Source of the DNA: Spirochaetota bacterium
GTDB taxonomy: Bacteria > Spirochaetota > Spirochaetia > DTKZ01
Direction: 5' to 3'
NCBI GenBank assembly: GCA_029562045.1
Contig: JAKQWJ010000190.1
Span: 1-5,332 of the forward strand
Length of the DNA: 5,332 nucleotides
The translations under genes were made by a program, and so were the position numbers. The notes under the pieces are model-generated. The model was not told where the DNA came from, searched no databases, and saw only the letters and a list, made by a program, of their open reading frames with translations. The number at the start of each line of letters is the position of its first letter. The stretch's first letter is position 1. Below, piece by piece: positions 5,158 through 5,332 of this stretch.

Positions 5158-5332
5158 GGCGCCGGGACCAGCCCCTCCCGCCGGAGGCCGGAGAAGAGGA
5201 TCCGGCGGATCAGTTCCGGGTAGGGCACCCCGAAGAACCGGGCGAGGATGGGGAGGTCCGAATGGCTGGGGTTGAGGCCGGGAAGACTGTTCAGTTCGAT
5301 GAAATTCGCCCTCCCCTCCCCGTCCTCCCGGA
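5154..5332 (-). CDS. D-alanine--D-alanine ligase-like ATP-grasp protein, C-terminal end (rest outside window)
   Basis: Only the last 58 residues are visible, read from 5330 down to the TGA at 5156-5154. They contain NFIELNSLPGLNPSHSDLPI, the final ATP-grasp motif. The E and N of IELN are the Mg-ATP ligands, as in the E.N pair of Ddl enzymes, and LPGLNPSHSDLPILA is the substrate-loop and C-terminal-helix signature of the Ddl-like group. Canonical Ddl makes D-Ala-D-Ala for peptidoglycan; members with this GLNPxHSD ending may act on other substrates, so the specificity is open. It is the first visible gene of a leftward unit with the 84-residue protein. Confidence 0.8.
   Translation of the reverse strand, partial: REDGEGRANFIELNSLPGLNPSHSDLPILARFFGVPYPELIRRILFSGLRREGLVPAP

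Overview
The window is a gene-dense, GC-rich bacterial chromosome segment. It has strong Shine-Dalgarno sites and 4-nt start/stop overlaps, with no rRNA, tRNA, CRISPR array, transposase or other mobile element that I can recognise. The organism cannot be fixed from sequence alone. From memory, the unusual sigma/HTH-like protein at 1555-2409 resembles uncharacterised proteins of spirochaetes, so a GC-rich spirochaete is my tentative guess (low confidence).

Layout, left to right. (1) 1-1098, +: the 3' part of a bifunctional homocysteine S-methyltransferase / methylenetetrahydrofolate reductase. It enters from outside the window and carries a repeat-built linker between its two domains. (2) 1099-1554: a 456-bp gene-free region unlike the rest of the window. 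It holds a strong hairpin (1154-1206), two identical 22-bp dyad repeats (1304-1325 and 1376-1397) flanking a UACG-tetraloop hairpin, an AT-rich patch, and a near-consensus sigma-54 (RpoN) -24/-12 promoter (1503-1518) followed by a good ribosome binding site. (3) 1555-4915, +: a compact three-gene unit. It comprises a divergent sigma-factor-like/HTH protein, RdgB-type XTP/dITP pyrophosphatase, and M3-family oligoendopeptidase F, with the last two joined by an ATGA overlap. (4) 4903-5332, -: the end of a convergent unit, a D-alanine--D-alanine ligase-like ATP-grasp protein followed through a GTGA overlap by an 84-residue protein of unknown function. The two units overlap tail-to-tail by 13 nt.

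How it fits together (inference). The left gene is one-carbon/methionine metabolism and looks separate from what follows. The 1099-1554 region reads like the control region of the sigma-like/rdgB/pepF unit: an RpoN promoter at the right distance from the first gene, with paired dyad sites about 145 and 217 bp upstream, where enhancer-binding proteins usually sit. If correct, nucleotide-pool cleaning (RdgB) and peptide turnover (PepF) are placed under RpoN control together with a small sigma-like regulator. That is the most interesting unexplained arrangement in the window.
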